Origin: Pseudomonas botevensis
GTDB taxonomy: Bacteria > Pseudomonadota > Gammaproteobacteria > Pseudomonadales > Pseudomonadaceae
NCBI RefSeq assembly: GCF_019145475.1
Contig: NZ_JAHTKI010000006.1
Span: forward strand, 62,001-126,000
Length of the DNA stretch: 64,000 bases
Direction: 5' to 3'
Under the pieces are notes generated by a model, which saw only the letters and a list, made by a program, of their open reading frames with translations, ran no database searches and was not told where the DNA came from. Positions 1 to 11,068 of the stretch are shown here, in pieces (the stretch's first letter is position 1; every line of letters begins with the position of its first letter). The position numbers and the translations under genes were made by a program.

Positions 1-1416
1 GCCGCCCCCTCGCTCAGTTGGCAGTTGAACCCGGACACGAGCCTGCTGGTGGAAAGCGAATTCGTCCGTCATAGCTCGACCTTCGACCGTGGCATCGTCG
101 CGCCGGACAATAAATGGAGCGGCGTCTCGCGCTCGACGTTCCTCGGCGAACCCGATGACGGCGACATCGACAATCACAACAACATGCTCCAGGCCGCCCT
201 CGAACATCATCTGAATGACGGCTGGAAACTGCGCCTGGCCAGCCACTACAAGGAAGGCAAACTCTGGGGCTACGCCTCGGAAAGTCGCCCGCTGAACGCC
301 GACGGTCACAGCGTCAATCGACGCTATCGCGAGCGCGACAGCAACTGGCACGACAGCATCACTCAACTGGAATTACACGGCCTGTTCGACCTCGGCAGCT
401 GGCAGCACGAATTGCTGGTCGGCACCGAGTACGAAAACTTCCGCAAGAACGAACGCGTCACCACCATTGCCGGTGGCCGCTATGCCATCGACATCTACAA
501 CCCGATCTACGGCCAGCCCAAACCTGACGGCGCACGCTCGGGCAGCGACTTTTTCGAACACGTCGAGAGCCACGCGCTGAACCTGCAGGACCAGATCATC
601 TTCACCGACAAGCTGCGCGGGATGATTGGTGCGCGCTTCGAGCATTTCGACCAACGCATCGACGATCACTCCCGAGCCGCCAGCAGCCGCCAGAGTCACG
701 ACGCGCTGACTCAACGCGCCGGGCTGCTCTACCAACTGACACCGCAAACCGGGGTGTTCGCCAATGCCTCGAGCTCGTTCAAACCGAACAACGGCCTCGA
801 CGCCAGCGGTAAAGCGTTCAAGCCGGAAGAGGGCATCGGCTATGAGATCGGAATCAAGAACGAACTGTTCGACGAGCGCCTGAGCAGCACCCTCGCCTTC
901 TTTCATATCGAAAAGGAAAACGTCCTTGCCCTCGATCCCCGTACTGATACCAGCCGGGCCATGGGCAAGGCGCGCAGCCAGGGTTTCGACCTGCAAGTCA
1001 GCGGTCAGGTGACCGACGCCGTGCGCGTCATCGGCGCCTTGGCTTACATCGACGCCGAAGTCACCAAGGGTGACGCCGTCGTTCCTGCCGGCAGCCGCAT
1101 TCTCGGCGTCGCCCGGCGCAGCGGCAGTCTGTTGGGAGTCTATGAGTTTCAGGACGGCCTGCTGCGCGGCTCGGATGTCGGCGCTGCCTTCACCTATGTC
1201 GGCGACCGCTCGGGTGAGGCTGGCAGCGACTTCGAACTGCCGGCTTATCACACCGTCGACCTGCTGGCCCATTACAAGGCCAGCGACAACGTCACTGTCG
1301 GCCTGAACCTGAACAACCTGTTCGACGAAAAATATTACGAGCGCTCCTACAGCAACTACTGGGTCAATCCCGGCGAGCCGCGCACCTTCACTGTCAGCCT
1401 GACACTCAATCTGTAA
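1..1416 (+). CDS. TonB-dependent siderophore receptor, C-terminal part (5' truncated by window edge)
   Basis: The reading frame is open from base 1, so the true start lies before the window; about 471 codons are visible. The protein is rich in alternating polar/hydrophobic strands typical of an outer-membrane beta-barrel. It contains the late-barrel TonB-receptor pattern GVFANASSSFKPN, then YEIGIKNELFD, and near the C-terminus VGLNLNNLFDEKYYE, the usual final-strands signature of this family, ending TFTVSLTLNL. The plug domain and TonB box are outside the window. It would import a ferric siderophore or other metal chelate across the outer membrane; the ligand cannot be told from this part. 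The DUF4198-type gene follows after 12 bases, so the two are probably co-transcribed. Confidence 0.85.
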   Translation, partial: AAPSLSWQLNPDTSLLVESEFVRHSSTFDRGIVAPDNKWSGVSRSTFLGEPDDGDIDNHNNMLQAALEHHLNDGWKLRLASHYKEGKLWGYASESRPLNADGHSVNRRYRERDSNWHDSITQLELHGLFDLGSWQHELLVGTEYENFRKNERVTTIAGGRYAIDIYNPIYGQPKPDGARSGSDFFEHVESHALNLQDQIIFTDKLRGMIGARFEHFDQRIDDHSRAASSRQSHDALTQRAGLLYQLTPQTGVFANASSSFKPNNGLDASGKAFKPEEGIGYEIGIKNELFDERLSSTLAFFHIEKENVLALDPRTDTSRAMGKARSQGFDLQVSGQVTDAVRVIGALAYIDAEVTKGDAVVPAGSRILGVARRSGSLLGVYEFQDGLLRGSDVGAAFTYVGDRSGEAGSDFELPAYHTVDLLAHYKASDNVTVGLNLNNLFDEKYYERSYSNYWVNPGEPRTFTVSLTLNL

Positions 1417-1428
1417 AAGGACGTCACC

Positions 1429-2148
1429 ATGCACTACAGCAAATCCCTTCTGCTCGTCGCAGCCCTGTTCGCCACTCAAGCCTCGGCCCATGGTCTATGG
1501 ACTGAGCAGCGGCGCGGCAATATCGAAGTGGTCTACGGTCACGGCGCCGAGGACAACGCCTTCAAGGCGCAGAAAATCAGTGGCGCCTGGGCCTACGACG
1601 CAGCGGGAAAGATGATCCCGGTCAGCGTCGAACGTCTCGTGGATCACGCACGCCTGCAACCGCTGAAGTCACCTGCGATCATGGCCGTCGCGCTGGACAA
1701 CGGCATGTGGTCGCAAACCGCTGACAAGAAATGGGTCAATGAAGGACGGAGCAAAGTCCCGGGCGCCATCGAGGCCACCCATACCTTCAAATACAGCCTG
1801 GCGATTTATCAGGCTGGAGCAAAGTTGCCCAAACTTGAGCAGATCAAACTGTTGATTCTGCCGGAAGTCGATCCGCTGACGGTCGGGCCGGGGAAATCAC
1901 TGCCGGTACGCGTGCTGCTCGATGGCAAACCTGCAGCGGGAGTGAAGTTGATCGGCGATTATCGCAGCGCCCCGAACACCTTGAGTACCGAGACCGATAA
2001 GGATGGCCGCGCGCAGGTGTTGGTGCGCAACGAAGGTTTGAATGTGATTGCCGCGCAGGTGCAAGTGCCGGTCAAAGACAGCGCTGATGTCGACAGTCGG
2101 GGATTGTTCAGTTCGCTGACGTTCCTTGGCGAACCACATCACGAATGA
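1429..2148 (+). CDS. DUF4198-type periplasmic protein
   Basis: This 239-residue protein starts with a clear Sec signal peptide (MHYSKSLLLVAALFATQASA, cut near residue 20) followed by HGLW. N-terminal His just after the signal and a late transthyretin/carboxypeptidase-regulatory-like segment (GVKLIGDYRS, then TDKDGRAQVLV) fit the DUF4198/NikM-like family of periplasmic metal-associated proteins. A ribosome-binding site (AAGGA) precedes the ATG. It follows the TonB receptor by 12 bases, an arrangement often seen where such proteins accompany metal uptake receptors. The metal-handling role is inferred from context only. Confidence 0.7.
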   Translation: MHYSKSLLLVAALFATQASAHGLWTEQRRGNIEVVYGHGAEDNAFKAQKISGAWAYDAAGKMIPVSVERLVDHARLQPLKSPAIMAVALDNGMWSQTADKKWVNEGRSKVPGAIEATHTFKYSLAIYQAGAKLPKLEQIKLLILPEVDPLTVGPGKSLPVRVLLDGKPAAGVKLIGDYRSAPNTLSTETDKDGRAQVLVRNEGLNVIAAQVQVPVKDSADVDSRGLFSSLTFLGEPHHE

Positions 2149-2308
2149 TCGACGCTGGCACCCAATAGCCAATTGACTGAAGCCCGGCGGTGCAAGCAAG
2201 CGAAACGGTATTGATACCTGTCAGTTCTGTCAGTCGTTGAAAACTTGTGCCGCCCATAACCTGATCCTGGTCGTTGAAATACCATTTCACTGATGAAGGG
2301 ATCGCTAA

Positions 2309-2755
2309 ATGAACATTTCGGAAAAAATTCAACAGACGGAACTGCCATCCGGCCCGAACCCGGAACAAGGCACTGACTTCGATTTAGGCAAGATCGAGAT
2401 GGTATGGGGAAACCTGACTCTCCAATCACCCATCGTAAATTTCAATCAAGGCATGATCAGCGCGAATTACTTACGTGAGATCAGCGGCAACACAGGTGGG
2501 ACCGACAACGACGTTGTCGTCATAAGCCTGCCCACGGGCGCGTCACATAACTTCCAGGAGTCTTATGTTCGCAACGACCCGAAATATCACTTCCCGTGGG
2601 CAATGAATTACGAGGGCAAGATGTATACGCCGGAAAGTGGCGCGATGACTGGAAAGTTCTCCGTCGGCTATCGCACGCTCGAGGCCACCATTCACTTCAT
2701 TTTCAATGACCAGACAACAGCCAATATAAAATTCAAGGCGACCAAGAGAAACTGA
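2309..2755 (+). CDS. orphan hypothetical protein, 148 aa
   Basis: I do not recognise this protein. It starts at an ATG with a fair ribosome-binding site (AAGGGA, about 7 bases upstream) and runs 148 codons. There is no signal peptide or membrane segment. The sequence is acidic/polar in its first 30 residues, then beta-rich with many aromatic residues and glycines (KYHFPWAMNYEGKMYTPESG, KFSVGYRTLEATIHFIF), suggesting a small beta-sandwich. Codon use is visibly less GC-rich than in the neighbours (for example ATA, TTA and AAT codons), consistent with recent acquisition. It stands alone between the TonB/DUF4198 pair and hisC, which is on the opposite strand. Confidence 0.55.
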   Translation: MNISEKIQQTELPSGPNPEQGTDFDLGKIEMVWGNLTLQSPIVNFNQGMISANYLREISGNTGGTDNDVVVISLPTGASHNFQESYVRNDPKYHFPWAMNYEGKMYTPESGAMTGKFSVGYRTLEATIHFIFNDQTTANIKFKATKRN

Positions 2756-2827
2756 GCGAAGTCGTGACCGCAGTGTTGGCTGACACAGTTCCCGCCTCGC
2801 AAGACAGGAACTGCGTTCATCACTGCG

Positions 2828-3880
2828 TTACAGCGAGCCCAACCCTTCGATCAACGCCTGATTCTGCTCCGGCGTGCCGATCGAGATCCGCAGGAACTGC
2901 GCAATCCGCTCCTGCTTGAAGTGCCGCACGATCACGCCCTGCTCGCGCAGTTTGGCCGCCAGCCCTGCCGCGTCATGTTGCGGGTGGCGGGCAAAGATGA
3001 AGTTCGCCGCCGACGGCAGCACCTCAAAGCCCTTGGCCTGCAACTGCGCGGTCACCCATTCGCGGCTCTCGATCACCAGACGGCAAGTCTTGTCGAAATA
3101 CTCGCGATCCTCGAACGCTGCGGCCGCGCCGACATTCGCCAGACGATCCAGCGGATAGGAGTTGAAGCTGTTCTTGATCCGCTCCAGCGCTTCGATCAGA
3201 TCGGGATGGCCCACCGCCAGCCCCACCCGCAGGCCGGCCAGCGAGCGCGACTTGGACAGGGTCTGGGTGACCAGCAGGTTCGGATAACGATCCACCAGGC
3301 TGATCGCCGTTTCACCGCCGAAGTCGATGTAGGCCTCATCCACCACCACAACCGATTCCGGGTTGGCCTTGAGAATTTGCTCGATCGCGTCCACCGCCAG
3401 CAGGCAACCGGTCGGCGCGTTCGGGTTGGGGAAAATGATCCCGCCGTTCGCTTTGGCGTAGTCCGCCGGATCGATCCGGAACTGTGCATCCAGCGGCACC
3501 GCATCGAACTGGATGCCGTACAGCCCGGCGTAAACCGGATAGAAGCTGTAGCTGATATCCGGGAACAGCAGCGGCTTGTCGTGTTGCAGCAGACCGTGGA
3601 AAACGTGGGCCAGCACCTCGTCGGAGCCGTTACCCAGGAACACCTGATTGCTTTGCACGCCGTAGTAGCTGGCCACCGCGTTTTTCAACAGGTCGCTGTT
3701 CGGATCCGGGTACAGGCGCAGGTTGTCGTTGAGCTCGGTCTGCATCGCCGCCAGGGCTTTTGGCGACGGACCATATGGGTTTTCGTTGGTGTTGAGCTTG
3801 ACCAGTCGGGCCAGCTTCGGCTGTTCGCCCGGCACATACGGCACCAGATCCTTGACGAACGGACTCCAGAATTTACTCAT
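2828..3880 (-). CDS. hisC: Histidinol-phosphate aminotransferase HisC
   Basis: Pyridoxal-phosphate aminotransferase of histidine biosynthesis, converting imidazole acetol phosphate and glutamate to histidinol phosphate. Visible marks are [12 protein letters not shown] near residue 30, GNGSDE for cofactor phosphate binding, [10 protein letters not shown] with the cofactor Asp, and the Schiff-base lysine in [15 protein letters not shown] chose the ATG at 3880 (350 residues, MSKFWSPF): AAAGG lies about 10 bases upstream and the hisD stop ends only two bases before it. A GTG two codons earlier (3886) is possible. It is the last gene of the hisG-hisD-hisC run. Confidence 0.95.
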   Translation of the reverse strand: MSKFWSPFVKDLVPYVPGEQPKLARLVKLNTNENPYGPSPKALAAMQTELNDNLRLYPDPNSDLLKNAVASYYGVQSNQVFLGNGSDEVLAHVFHGLLQHDKPLLFPDISYSFYPVYAGLYGIQFDAVPLDAQFRIDPADYAKANGGIIFPNPNAPTGCLLAVDAIEQILKANPESVVVVDEAYIDFGGETAISLVDRYPNLLVTQTLSKSRSLAGLRVGLAVGHPDLIEALERIKNSFNSYPLDRLANVGAAAAFEDREYFDKTCRLVIESREWVTAQLQAKGFEVLPSAANFIFARHPQHDAAGLAAKLREQGVIVRHFKQERIAQFLRISIGTPEQNQALIEGLGSL

Positions 3881-3882
3881 CT

Positions 3883-5208
3883 TCACTCACCTTTCTTTTC
3901 GTCGAGGATGCGGTATTCGGCGCTGCGTGCGTGCGCGCTCAGGGATTCGCCACGGGCCAGTACCGACGCGGTCTTGCCCAGCTCCGAAGCACCGGCCTCG
4001 GAACAGAAGATGATCGACGAACGTTTCTGGAAGTCATACACACCCAGCGGCGAGGAGAAACGCGCGGTGCCGGAGGTCGGCAGTACGTGGTTCGGCCCGG
4101 CGCAGTAGTCGCCCAGTGCTTCGGAGGTGTGGCGGCCCATGAAAATCGCACCGGCGTGGCGGATCTGCGGCAGCCAGGCCTGTGGGTCGGCGACCGACAA
4201 CTCAAGGTGTTCCGGGGCGATGCGGTTGGCGACTTCGATGGCCTGAGCCATGTCCCGCACCTGAATCAGCGCGCCACGGCCATTGATCGACGTTTCGATG
4301 ATGGTCGCGCGGTCCATGGTCGGCAGCAGTTTGTCGATGCTCGCAGCGACCTTGTCGAGGAATCCGGCGTCCGGGCTGACCAGGATCGCTTGGGCATCTT
4401 CATCGTGCTCGGCCTGGGAGAACAGGTCCATGGCAATCCAGTCCGGATCGGTCTGGCCATCACACACCACGAGGATTTCCGACGGACCGGCAATCATGTC
4501 GATGCCGACCTGGCCGAACACATGACGCTTGGCCGTCGCCACATAGATGTTGCCCGGGCCGACCACCTTGTCCACCTGCGGCACGCTTTCGGTGCCGTAA
4601 GCCAGTGCCGCCACGGCTTGTGCGCCACCGATGGTGAAGACCCGGTCGACACCGGCGATGCAGGCGGCGGCCAGCACCAGTTCGTTGACTTCGCCTCGTG
4701 GCGTCGGCACCACCATGACCACTTCGGTCACGCCGGCCACCTTGGCCGGAATCGCGTTCATCAACACCGACGACGGGTATGACGCCTTGCCACCCGGCAC
4801 ATACAGGCCGGCGCGATCCAGCGGCGTGACCTTCTGACCGAGCACGGTGCCGTCAGCCTCGGTGTAGCTCCAGGAGTCCTGTTTCTGTTTTTCGTGATAG
4901 CTGCGCACCCGCGCTGCAGCCTTTTCCAGCGCTTCGCGCTGAGCCTCGGTGATGCGGGTCAGGGCCAGTTCCAGACGCTCGCGCGGCAGGATCAGATCGG
5001 CCATCGAGGCGACTTCGAGGCCGTCGAACTTCTGGGTGAACTCGACCAGCGCCGCGTCACCGCGCTCGCGCACAGCCTTGATGATGTCCAGCACCCGCTG
5101 ATTGACCGAGTCGTCAGACACACTTTCCCAGCTCAGCAGATGATCCAGATGATGCGCGAAATCCGGGTCAGCAGCGTTGAGTCGGCGAATTGCAGTCGGT
5201 GCGGTCAT
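3883..5208 (-). CDS. hisD: Histidinol dehydrogenase HisD
   Basis: A 441-residue zinc- and NAD-dependent enzyme catalysing the last two steps of histidine synthesis, histidinol to histidine via the aldehyde. The sequence has [48 protein letters not shown], a [12 protein letters not shown] segment with zinc and catalytic residues, and [20 protein letters not shown]. The frame stays open far upstream, but the family N-terminus [10 protein letters not shown] begins at the ATG at 5208. The gene ends two bases from the hisC start, so translation is probably coupled. About 125 bases separate it from hisG. Confidence 0.95.
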   Translation of the reverse strand: MTAPTAIRRLNAADPDFAHHLDHLLSWESVSDDSVNQRVLDIIKAVRERGDAALVEFTQKFDGLEVASMADLILPRERLELALTRITEAQREALEKAAARVRSYHEKQKQDSWSYTEADGTVLGQKVTPLDRAGLYVPGGKASYPSSVLMNAIPAKVAGVTEVVMVVPTPRGEVNELVLAAACIAGVDRVFTIGGAQAVAALAYGTESVPQVDKVVGPGNIYVATAKRHVFGQVGIDMIAGPSEILVVCDGQTDPDWIAMDLFSQAEHDEDAQAILVSPDAGFLDKVAASIDKLLPTMDRATIIETSINGRGALIQVRDMAQAIEVANRIAPEHLELSVADPQAWLPQIRHAGAIFMGRHTSEALGDYCAGPNHVLPTSGTARFSSPLGVYDFQKRSSIIFCSEAGASELGKTASVLARGESLSAHARSAEYRILDEKKGE

Positions 5209-5333
5209 AGCGAGAGCCTCATAGGAATGGCAAAAACTCAGGCGCCCTAACTTAGCAGTCGTTCCGCTTGGGCACCTGAGATTCTGGCTATGAGGCGGAT
5301 AGACGGGCGCGACCTTGAGGTCGCGCAGGTACA

Positions 5334-5969
5334 TCAGCCGCGGTGTCGCGATTCCACTGCCTTGCGCAGGGTATCGATCAACGCCTGGATACGGGCGTGT
5401 TGCATCTTCATCGAAGCCTTGTTGACCACCAGACGCGAGCTGATCGTGGCGATCAGTTCCTGGGGTTCCAGGCCATTGGCACGCAGGGTGTTGCCGGTGT
5501 CGACCACGTCGATGATCTTGTCGGCCAGGCCGATCAGCGGCGCCAGCTCCATCGAGCCGTAGAGCTTGATGATGTCGACCTGACGGCCCTGCTCGGCGTA
5601 GTAACGCTTGGCGACATTGACGAATTTGGTGGCGACGCGCAGGCGACCCTTGGGCTCGACAGCGCCGACCTTGCCGGCGGTCATCAGCTTGCACTGGGCA
5701 ATCTGCAGGTCCAGCGGCTCATACAAGCCCTGGCCGCTGTATTCCATCAGCACGTCTTTACCGGCAACGCCGAGGTCGGCCGCGCCATGCTCGACATAGG
5801 TCGGCACGTCGGTGGCGCGCACGATCAGCAGGCGTACGTCTTCCTGGGTCGTGGGGATGATCAGCTTGCGGCTCTTGTCCGGATTCTCGGTCGGCACGAT
5901 GCCCGCTTCGGCGAGAAGCGGCAGGGTGTCGTCAAGGATGCGGCCCTTGGACAGTGCAATGGTCAACAT
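5334..5969 (-). CDS. hisG: ATP phosphoribosyltransferase, short form HisG
   Basis: First and feedback-controlled enzyme of histidine biosynthesis, joining ATP and phosphoribosyl pyrophosphate. At 211 residues it is the short form, which lacks the C-terminal regulatory domain and works with HisZ (not in this window). Recognisable parts are [44 protein letters not shown] and the phosphoribosyl pyrophosphate loop [15 protein letters not shown]. It follows murA on the minus strand after 139 bases and leads into hisD. Confidence 0.95.
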   Translation of the reverse strand: MLTIALSKGRILDDTLPLLAEAGIVPTENPDKSRKLIIPTTQEDVRLLIVRATDVPTYVEHGAADLGVAGKDVLMEYSGQGLYEPLDLQIAQCKLMTAGKVGAVEPKGRLRVATKFVNVAKRYYAEQGRQVDIIKLYGSMELAPLIGLADKIIDVVDTGNTLRANGLEPQELIATISSRLVVNKASMKMQHARIQALIDTLRKAVESRHRG

Positions 5970-6000
5970 GGGTAACGTCAGTCCTTATCAAGGTACTCAT

Positions 6001-6060
6001 GTCCGGTCGCAAATGGCGCCGGACACACATCGAGGGTTGCCCGATAAAAGACAACCCTCG
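6001..6060. repeat. Two small hairpins between murA and hisG
   Basis: Two inverted repeats lie in the 139-base gap: GTCCGG/CCGGAC (6001-6006 and 6019-6024) and CGAGGGTTG/CAACCCTCG (6031-6039 and 6052-6060). Neither is followed by a clear T-run on the minus strand, so they look like mRNA leader or processing structures rather than a standard terminator. Confidence 0.4.
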
Positions 6061-6108
6061 ACTCGAAACGAATTCAGCGGGCGCCTCCCTGCGCCCATAC
6101 CGCAGCGA

Positions 6109-7389
<1,281 letters not shown>

Positions 7390-7396
7390 CTAGGGC

Positions 7397-7636
7397 TCAG
7401 GTGCGCTCGGCCCAGGCCGCGCTGCTGAAAAATTTCATCGTGACCGCGTGGATGCTGCCATCGGCGATCCATGGGTTCAAATGGGCATAGATGCTCTGCT
7501 GACGCTTGACCGGGCTTAACGCCGCCAGTTCATCGCTAATCACGTTCAGCTGGAAGTTGCAGCCTTCGCCTTCCACTTCCACCAGCGTTCCTGGCAGCTT
7601 CCCTTCAAGGAAGCTCTTCACTTCTACGGCCTGCAT
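7397..7636 (-). CDS. ibaG: BolA/IbaG family iron-sulfur-associated protein
   Basis: A 79-residue BolA-like protein starting MQAVEVKSFLEGKLPG at the ATG at 7636; the longer open frame upstream has no family similarity. The BolA fold residues are visible as VEGEGCNFQLNVIS and the helix PVKRQQSIYAHLNPWI with SIHAVTMKFFS at the end. BolA proteins bind monothiol glutaredoxin and [2Fe-2S] clusters; IbaG-type genes sit next to murA and the mla genes in many gammaproteobacteria, as here. Confidence 0.88.
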   Translation of the reverse strand: MQAVEVKSFLEGKLPGTLVEVEGEGCNFQLNVISDELAALSPVKRQQSIYAHLNPWIADGSIHAVTMKFFSSAAWAERT

Positions 7637-7682
7637 GCTCAACCTCAATCGGCGCCCTGTGCGCGCGGGTCGGACATCATAC

Positions 7683-7736
7683 AAAAAAGCCCCGCGCCTG
7701 CGAACCCCGCTTGGCAGGACTCTGACGGGGGGCTTT
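7683..7736 (-). terminator. Rho-independent terminator after mlaB
   Basis: On the minus strand AAAGCCCC (7736-7729) pairs with GGGGCTTT (7693-7686), followed by a T-run (from the A-tract at 7683-7688). The long loop holds a second small stem (CCTGC/GCAGG). It lies just after the mlaB stop and before ibaG, ending the mla operon. Confidence 0.6.
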
Positions 7737-7757
7737 CCTGTCGATGCGGGTTCAGAG

Positions 7758-8057
7758 TTACGTCAACAGCTCGGTCAGCTCGCTGACCTGAGCGATTTCA
7801 CGCATGTCTTCGGGCATCGCCCGGATACTCACGGCCTTGCCGGCCGCCTTCGCATCACGCATGAAGCACAGCAGCAACGACAGGCCGACGCTGCTGGACT
7901 TCACCACCGCCGAACAATCGATCACGAGCGAAGCGGCCTTGCTGGACTTGATCAGCGCCTGACCTTCCTTGCGCAGATCCGGACCGGTGCGGTAATTCAG
8001 CTCTCCGCTGAGCAGCAGCTCGTCGACATCACTCATTCGTACCGCCGCCTCACTCAT
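7758..8057 (-). CDS. mlaB: STAS-domain protein MlaB
   Basis: A 99-residue cytoplasmic STAS protein that stabilises the MlaF ATPase in the MlaFEDB phospholipid transporter. The STAS core is seen as SLVIDCSAVVKSSSVGLSLL and ISIRAMPEDMREIAQVSEL-like C-terminal helices. The start MSEAAVRMSDVDELLL at 8057 overlaps the mlaC stop as ATGA, a standard coupled arrangement. Confidence 0.88.
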   Translation of the reverse strand: MSEAAVRMSDVDELLLSGELNYRTGPDLRKEGQALIKSSKAASLVIDCSAVVKSSSVGLSLLLCFMRDAKAAGKAVSIRAMPEDMREIAQVSELTELLT

Positions 8058-8704
8058 TGCGCTGGCTTCTGTTCCGCGTCGGCGGACTGCTTGGCCTTGG
8101 CGACTTCCCCGGCCCAACCGTTGATGGTTTTGTCCAGGTCATTGCCATTGCGCTGCATCGCGTCGGCGAACTGATCGCGGAACAGCTTGCCGATGTTGAT
8201 GCCGTTGATGATCACGTTGCGCAGTTTCCACTCGCCGTTGATCTTCTCCAAGGTGTACGACACAGGATAGATCGCGCCGTTGTTGCCCTTGACGGTCATG
8301 CCGACGCTGGTGCGGTCGCCCGACTCATCCTTCGGCGCATCGACGGTGATGCCCTGGTTGTTGTACTCGAGCAAGGCGTTGCCGTAGAACTGGAACAGGC
8401 CTTTCTTGAAGTTTTCCTGGAAGGTCTGCATCTGCGCAGGCGTGGCCTTGCGCGAATACTTGACCGTCATGATGCTCTTGGAAATGCCCTCGGCATCCAC
8501 CACCGGACCGACGATGCTGTTCAGCGCAGCATAGAAGTCGTTCGGGTCCTGTTTGTACTTCTCTTTATTGGCAGCCAGGTCGGCCAGCATGCGGTTGGTC
8601 GTGTCCTGGACCAGATCGTGTGCCGTAGGCGCCGCCACGGCGTTAGCCACCAGCGGCAGTGCCGCAAGCAACACCAACAGGCCACGTCGCAAGGTAGAGA
8701 TCAT
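8054..8704 (-). CDS. mlaC: Periplasmic phospholipid-binding protein MlaC
   Basis: A 216-residue periplasmic shuttle with a signal peptide (MISTLRRGLLVLLAALPLVANAVA). It carries phospholipid between MlaA at the outer membrane and MlaFEDB at the inner membrane. Typical MlaC features are the helical N-terminal part (HDLVQDTTNRMLADL), the TPAQMQTFQENFKKGLFQFY helix and the final WKLRNVIINGINIGKLFRDQF segment. It lies 11 bases downstream of mlaD. Confidence 0.93.
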   Translation of the reverse strand: MISTLRRGLLVLLAALPLVANAVAAPTAHDLVQDTTNRMLADLAANKEKYKQDPNDFYAALNSIVGPVVDAEGISKSIMTVKYSRKATPAQMQTFQENFKKGLFQFYGNALLEYNNQGITVDAPKDESGDRTSVGMTVKGNNGAIYPVSYTLEKINGEWKLRNVIINGINIGKLFRDQFADAMQRNGNDLDKTINGWAGEVAKAKQSADAEQKPAQ

Positions 8705-8715
8705 TCAAAAGCTCC

Positions 8716-9183
8716 TCATTTGGCGTCTTTGCTAACGGTATTGAGCAGGAATTTACCGATCAGATCCTCCAGCACCAGCGACGACTGCGTGTCGTGGATG
8801 GTTCCACCATCCTTGAGACGGGTGTCTTCCCCGCCCACGCTGATGCCGATGTATTTTTCGCCCAGCAGGCCAGCAGTCAGGATAGATGCTGTGGAGTCGG
8901 TCGGCAGATTGTCGACGCTTTTATCCACCAGCAAAGTCACCCGACCGGTGAAGCTGTCACGGTCCAGATCGATCGCCGTGACCTTGCCGATCGTCACACC
9001 GGCCATGGTCACTTTAGCTCTGACCGTCAAACCGGCGATATTGTCGAAATACGCATAAAGTTTATAAGTGTCGGTGGTCGAAGTCGGAGACAGGCCGCTG
9101 ACCCGCAACGCAAGCAGCAGCAAAGCCAGGATCCCTGCCAGCAGGAACAGGCCGACACCGATTTCCAGGGTGCGGTTTTGCAT
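8716..9183 (-). CDS. mlaD: MCE-domain protein MlaD
   Basis: A 155-residue protein with one N-terminal membrane helix (residues about 6-26, IGVGLFLLAGILALLLLAL) and one MCE domain (YAYFDNIAGLTVRAKVTMAGVTIGKV). MlaD forms the hexameric periplasmic ring of the MlaFEDB complex. Its start shares one base with the mlaE stop (TGATG). Confidence 0.95.
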   Translation of the reverse strand: MQNRTLEIGVGLFLLAGILALLLLALRVSGLSPTSTTDTYKLYAYFDNIAGLTVRAKVTMAGVTIGKVTAIDLDRDSFTGRVTLLVDKSVDNLPTDSTASILTAGLLGEKYIGISVGGEDTRLKDGGTIHDTQSSLVLEDLIGKFLLNTVSKDAK

Positions 9184-9980
9184 CAGAAATCTCCAAACAT
9201 CAAAGCGGTCAGAATAAAGTCCAGACCGAGCACTGCCAGCGAGGCATAAACCACGGTCTTGGTGGTGGCACGACTGATCCCCTCGGAAGTGGGCTCACAG
9301 TCATAGCCTTGGAATACGGCGATCCAGGTCACGACAAAGGCGAAAACCGCGCTCTTGATGATGCCATTGAGCACATCGTCGGCGAAGTCCACGCTGTTCT
9401 GCATGTTCGACCAGTAGGAGCCGTCATAGACCCCCAGCCAGTCGACCGCCACCCACGAACCGCCCCAGATGCCCACCACGCTGAAAATCATCGCCAGCAC
9501 CGGCAGGGAAATGAAGCCGGCCCACAGGCGCGGGGCAATGATGTACTTGAGCGGGTCGACCCCGATCATTTCCAGGCTGGAAAGCTGTTCGGTGGATTTC
9601 ATGTTGCCGATCTCCGCCGTCAGCGCCGAACCGGCACGCCCGGCGAACAGCAGCGCAGTCACCACCGGACCGAGCTCACGCAACAGCGTCAGGGCGACCA
9701 TCTGCCCGACCGCCTGCTCCGAGCCGTAGCTCGACAGGATATTGAAACCCTGCAGCGCCAGCACCATGCCGATGAAGATCCCCGAAACGACGATGATCAC
9801 CAGCGACATCACGCCGACCGAATGCAATTGCTTGACCAGCAGGCCGAAACCGCCGCCGATGCCGCCACGGCCCAGCAAGGCGTGAAACAGGAACAGTGTC
9901 GAGCGCCCGAACACCGCAACGGAGTCGATCGCCGCACTGCCGAACCGGCGCACGCGCTCTATCAATGAAATTCTGCGCAT
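9183..9980 (-). CDS. mlaE: Phospholipid ABC transporter permease MlaE
   Basis: A 265-residue integral membrane permease of the MlaFEDB complex with about five or six hydrophobic segments. Family patterns are [34 protein letters not shown] and [22 protein letters not shown]. Its start overlaps the mlaF stop as TGATG and its stop overlaps the mlaD start, so the genes are translationally coupled. Confidence 0.96.
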   Translation of the reverse strand: MRRISLIERVRRFGSAAIDSVAVFGRSTLFLFHALLGRGGIGGGFGLLVKQLHSVGVMSLVIIVVSGIFIGMVLALQGFNILSSYGSEQAVGQMVALTLLRELGPVVTALLFAGRAGSALTAEIGNMKSTEQLSSLEMIGVDPLKYIIAPRLWAGFISLPVLAMIFSVVGIWGGSWVAVDWLGVYDGSYWSNMQNSVDFADDVLNGIIKSAVFAFVVTWIAVFQGYDCEPTSEGISRATTKTVVYASLAVLGLDFILTALMFGDF

Positions 9981-10792
9981 CAGCGGCGCTTCCCCAGAAG
10001 ATCTGCGCGGTAATCCGGCGCTGGAAAGTGGTACGGAACCGGGCCGTCAGGATCGCCGGTCATGAACTGGCGAATGCGCGGATCGTCCGAGCTCATCAGT
10101 TCATCCGGCGTGCCCTGCCCCAATACCTGGCCGTCGCCGACCACATAGATATAGTCAGCGATGCTCGCGGTCTCGGCCAGGTCGTGGGAAACCACGATGC
10201 TGGTGATCCCCAGCGCATCGTTGAGCAGACGGATCAGGCGCACCAGAACGCCCATGGCGATCGGGTCCTGGCCGACAAAGGGTTCGTCGTACATCAGGAT
10301 CTGCGGATCGAGGGCAATCGCCCGGGCCAGAGCGACACGGCGTTTCATGCCACCGGACAGTTCGTCTGGCATCAGCTCGATGGCGCCGCGCAACCCGACC
10401 GCCTGCAATTTGAGCAGGACGATGTCGCGGATCATCTCTTCCGGCAATTCGGTGTGGACACGCAGGGGGAACGCCACGTTCTCGAACACATCGAGATCGG
10501 TGAACAGCGCACCGCTCTGGAACAGCACGCCCATATGCTTGCGCGCATCGAACAGATCGCTGCGCGACAGCTTCGGCAGGTTCTGGCCGTTGACCCAGAC
10601 CTCGCCTTTCGACGGCCGCAACTGGGCGCCCATCAGACGCAGCAGCGTAGTCTTGCCGCACCCGGAAGGTCCCATGATGCCGGTGACCTTGCCCCGCGGG
10701 ATGCGGATATCGACGTTATTGAAAATGCTCCGCGATCCGCGCTTGAAGGTGACGCCCTTCAGCTCGACCGCGTAGGCGTTATCGGCACTCAT
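9980..10792 (-). CDS. mlaF: Phospholipid ABC transporter ATPase MlaF
   Basis: A 270-residue ABC ATPase. Walker A is [13 protein letters not shown] (near residue 40), the signature is [14 protein letters not shown] and Walker B is [13 protein letters not shown] followed by the switch histidine in VVSHDLAE. It powers retrograde phospholipid transport that keeps the outer leaflet asymmetric. It is the first gene of mlaFEDCB and is divergent from kdsD, with about 276 bases between them. Confidence 0.96.
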   Translation of the reverse strand: MSADNAYAVELKGVTFKRGSRSIFNNVDIRIPRGKVTGIMGPSGCGKTTLLRLMGAQLRPSKGEVWVNGQNLPKLSRSDLFDARKHMGVLFQSGALFTDLDVFENVAFPLRVHTELPEEMIRDIVLLKLQAVGLRGAIELMPDELSGGMKRRVALARAIALDPQILMYDEPFVGQDPIAMGVLVRLIRLLNDALGITSIVVSHDLAETASIADYIYVVGDGQVLGQGTPDELMSSDDPRIRQFMTGDPDGPVPYHFPAPDYRADLLGKRR

Positions 10793-11028
10793 CTAAACTC
10801 CTTGCGATGCAGCCTCTCACTCGGACGCCTGGCTTTCTCAAAGGAAAGCGCTTACATCCCGGGCAGGCCGAACTGGCGGCGAACTATATCACCGCAAAGG
10901 CCAAGCGCCCAAGGCCTGTGCCCGGCCACGTTCAGGGATATGACAGGCTCGATGCATTATTTAAGGCAATTGGTAACGAGTAATGACAAAGGGTGACGAA
11001 CTAGCGTGAGGCTTTTCGACAGAACCGC

Positions 11029-11034
11029 TATAAT
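11029..11034 (+). promoter_or_regulatory. Possible -10 element for the kdsD-lpt operon
   Basis: A perfect TATAAT lies 35 bases before the kdsD ATG in the divergent mlaF-kdsD region. No convincing -35 hexamer is seen 16-18 bases upstream, so this is only a candidate. Confidence 0.3.
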
Positions 11035-11068
11035 CGCCGCCTTTTCATCGGGCTATACGATTTCTGAC

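Noticed and set aside
373..1491. 372-residue frame on the minus strand opposite the TonB receptor
   Set aside because: It has no family motif and shadows a clear barrel protein; long antisense frames are expected at this GC content.
5310..5325. GCGACCT/AGGTCGC hairpin after hisG as a terminator
   Set aside because: The loop has only two bases, there is no T-run, and hisD follows in the same direction.
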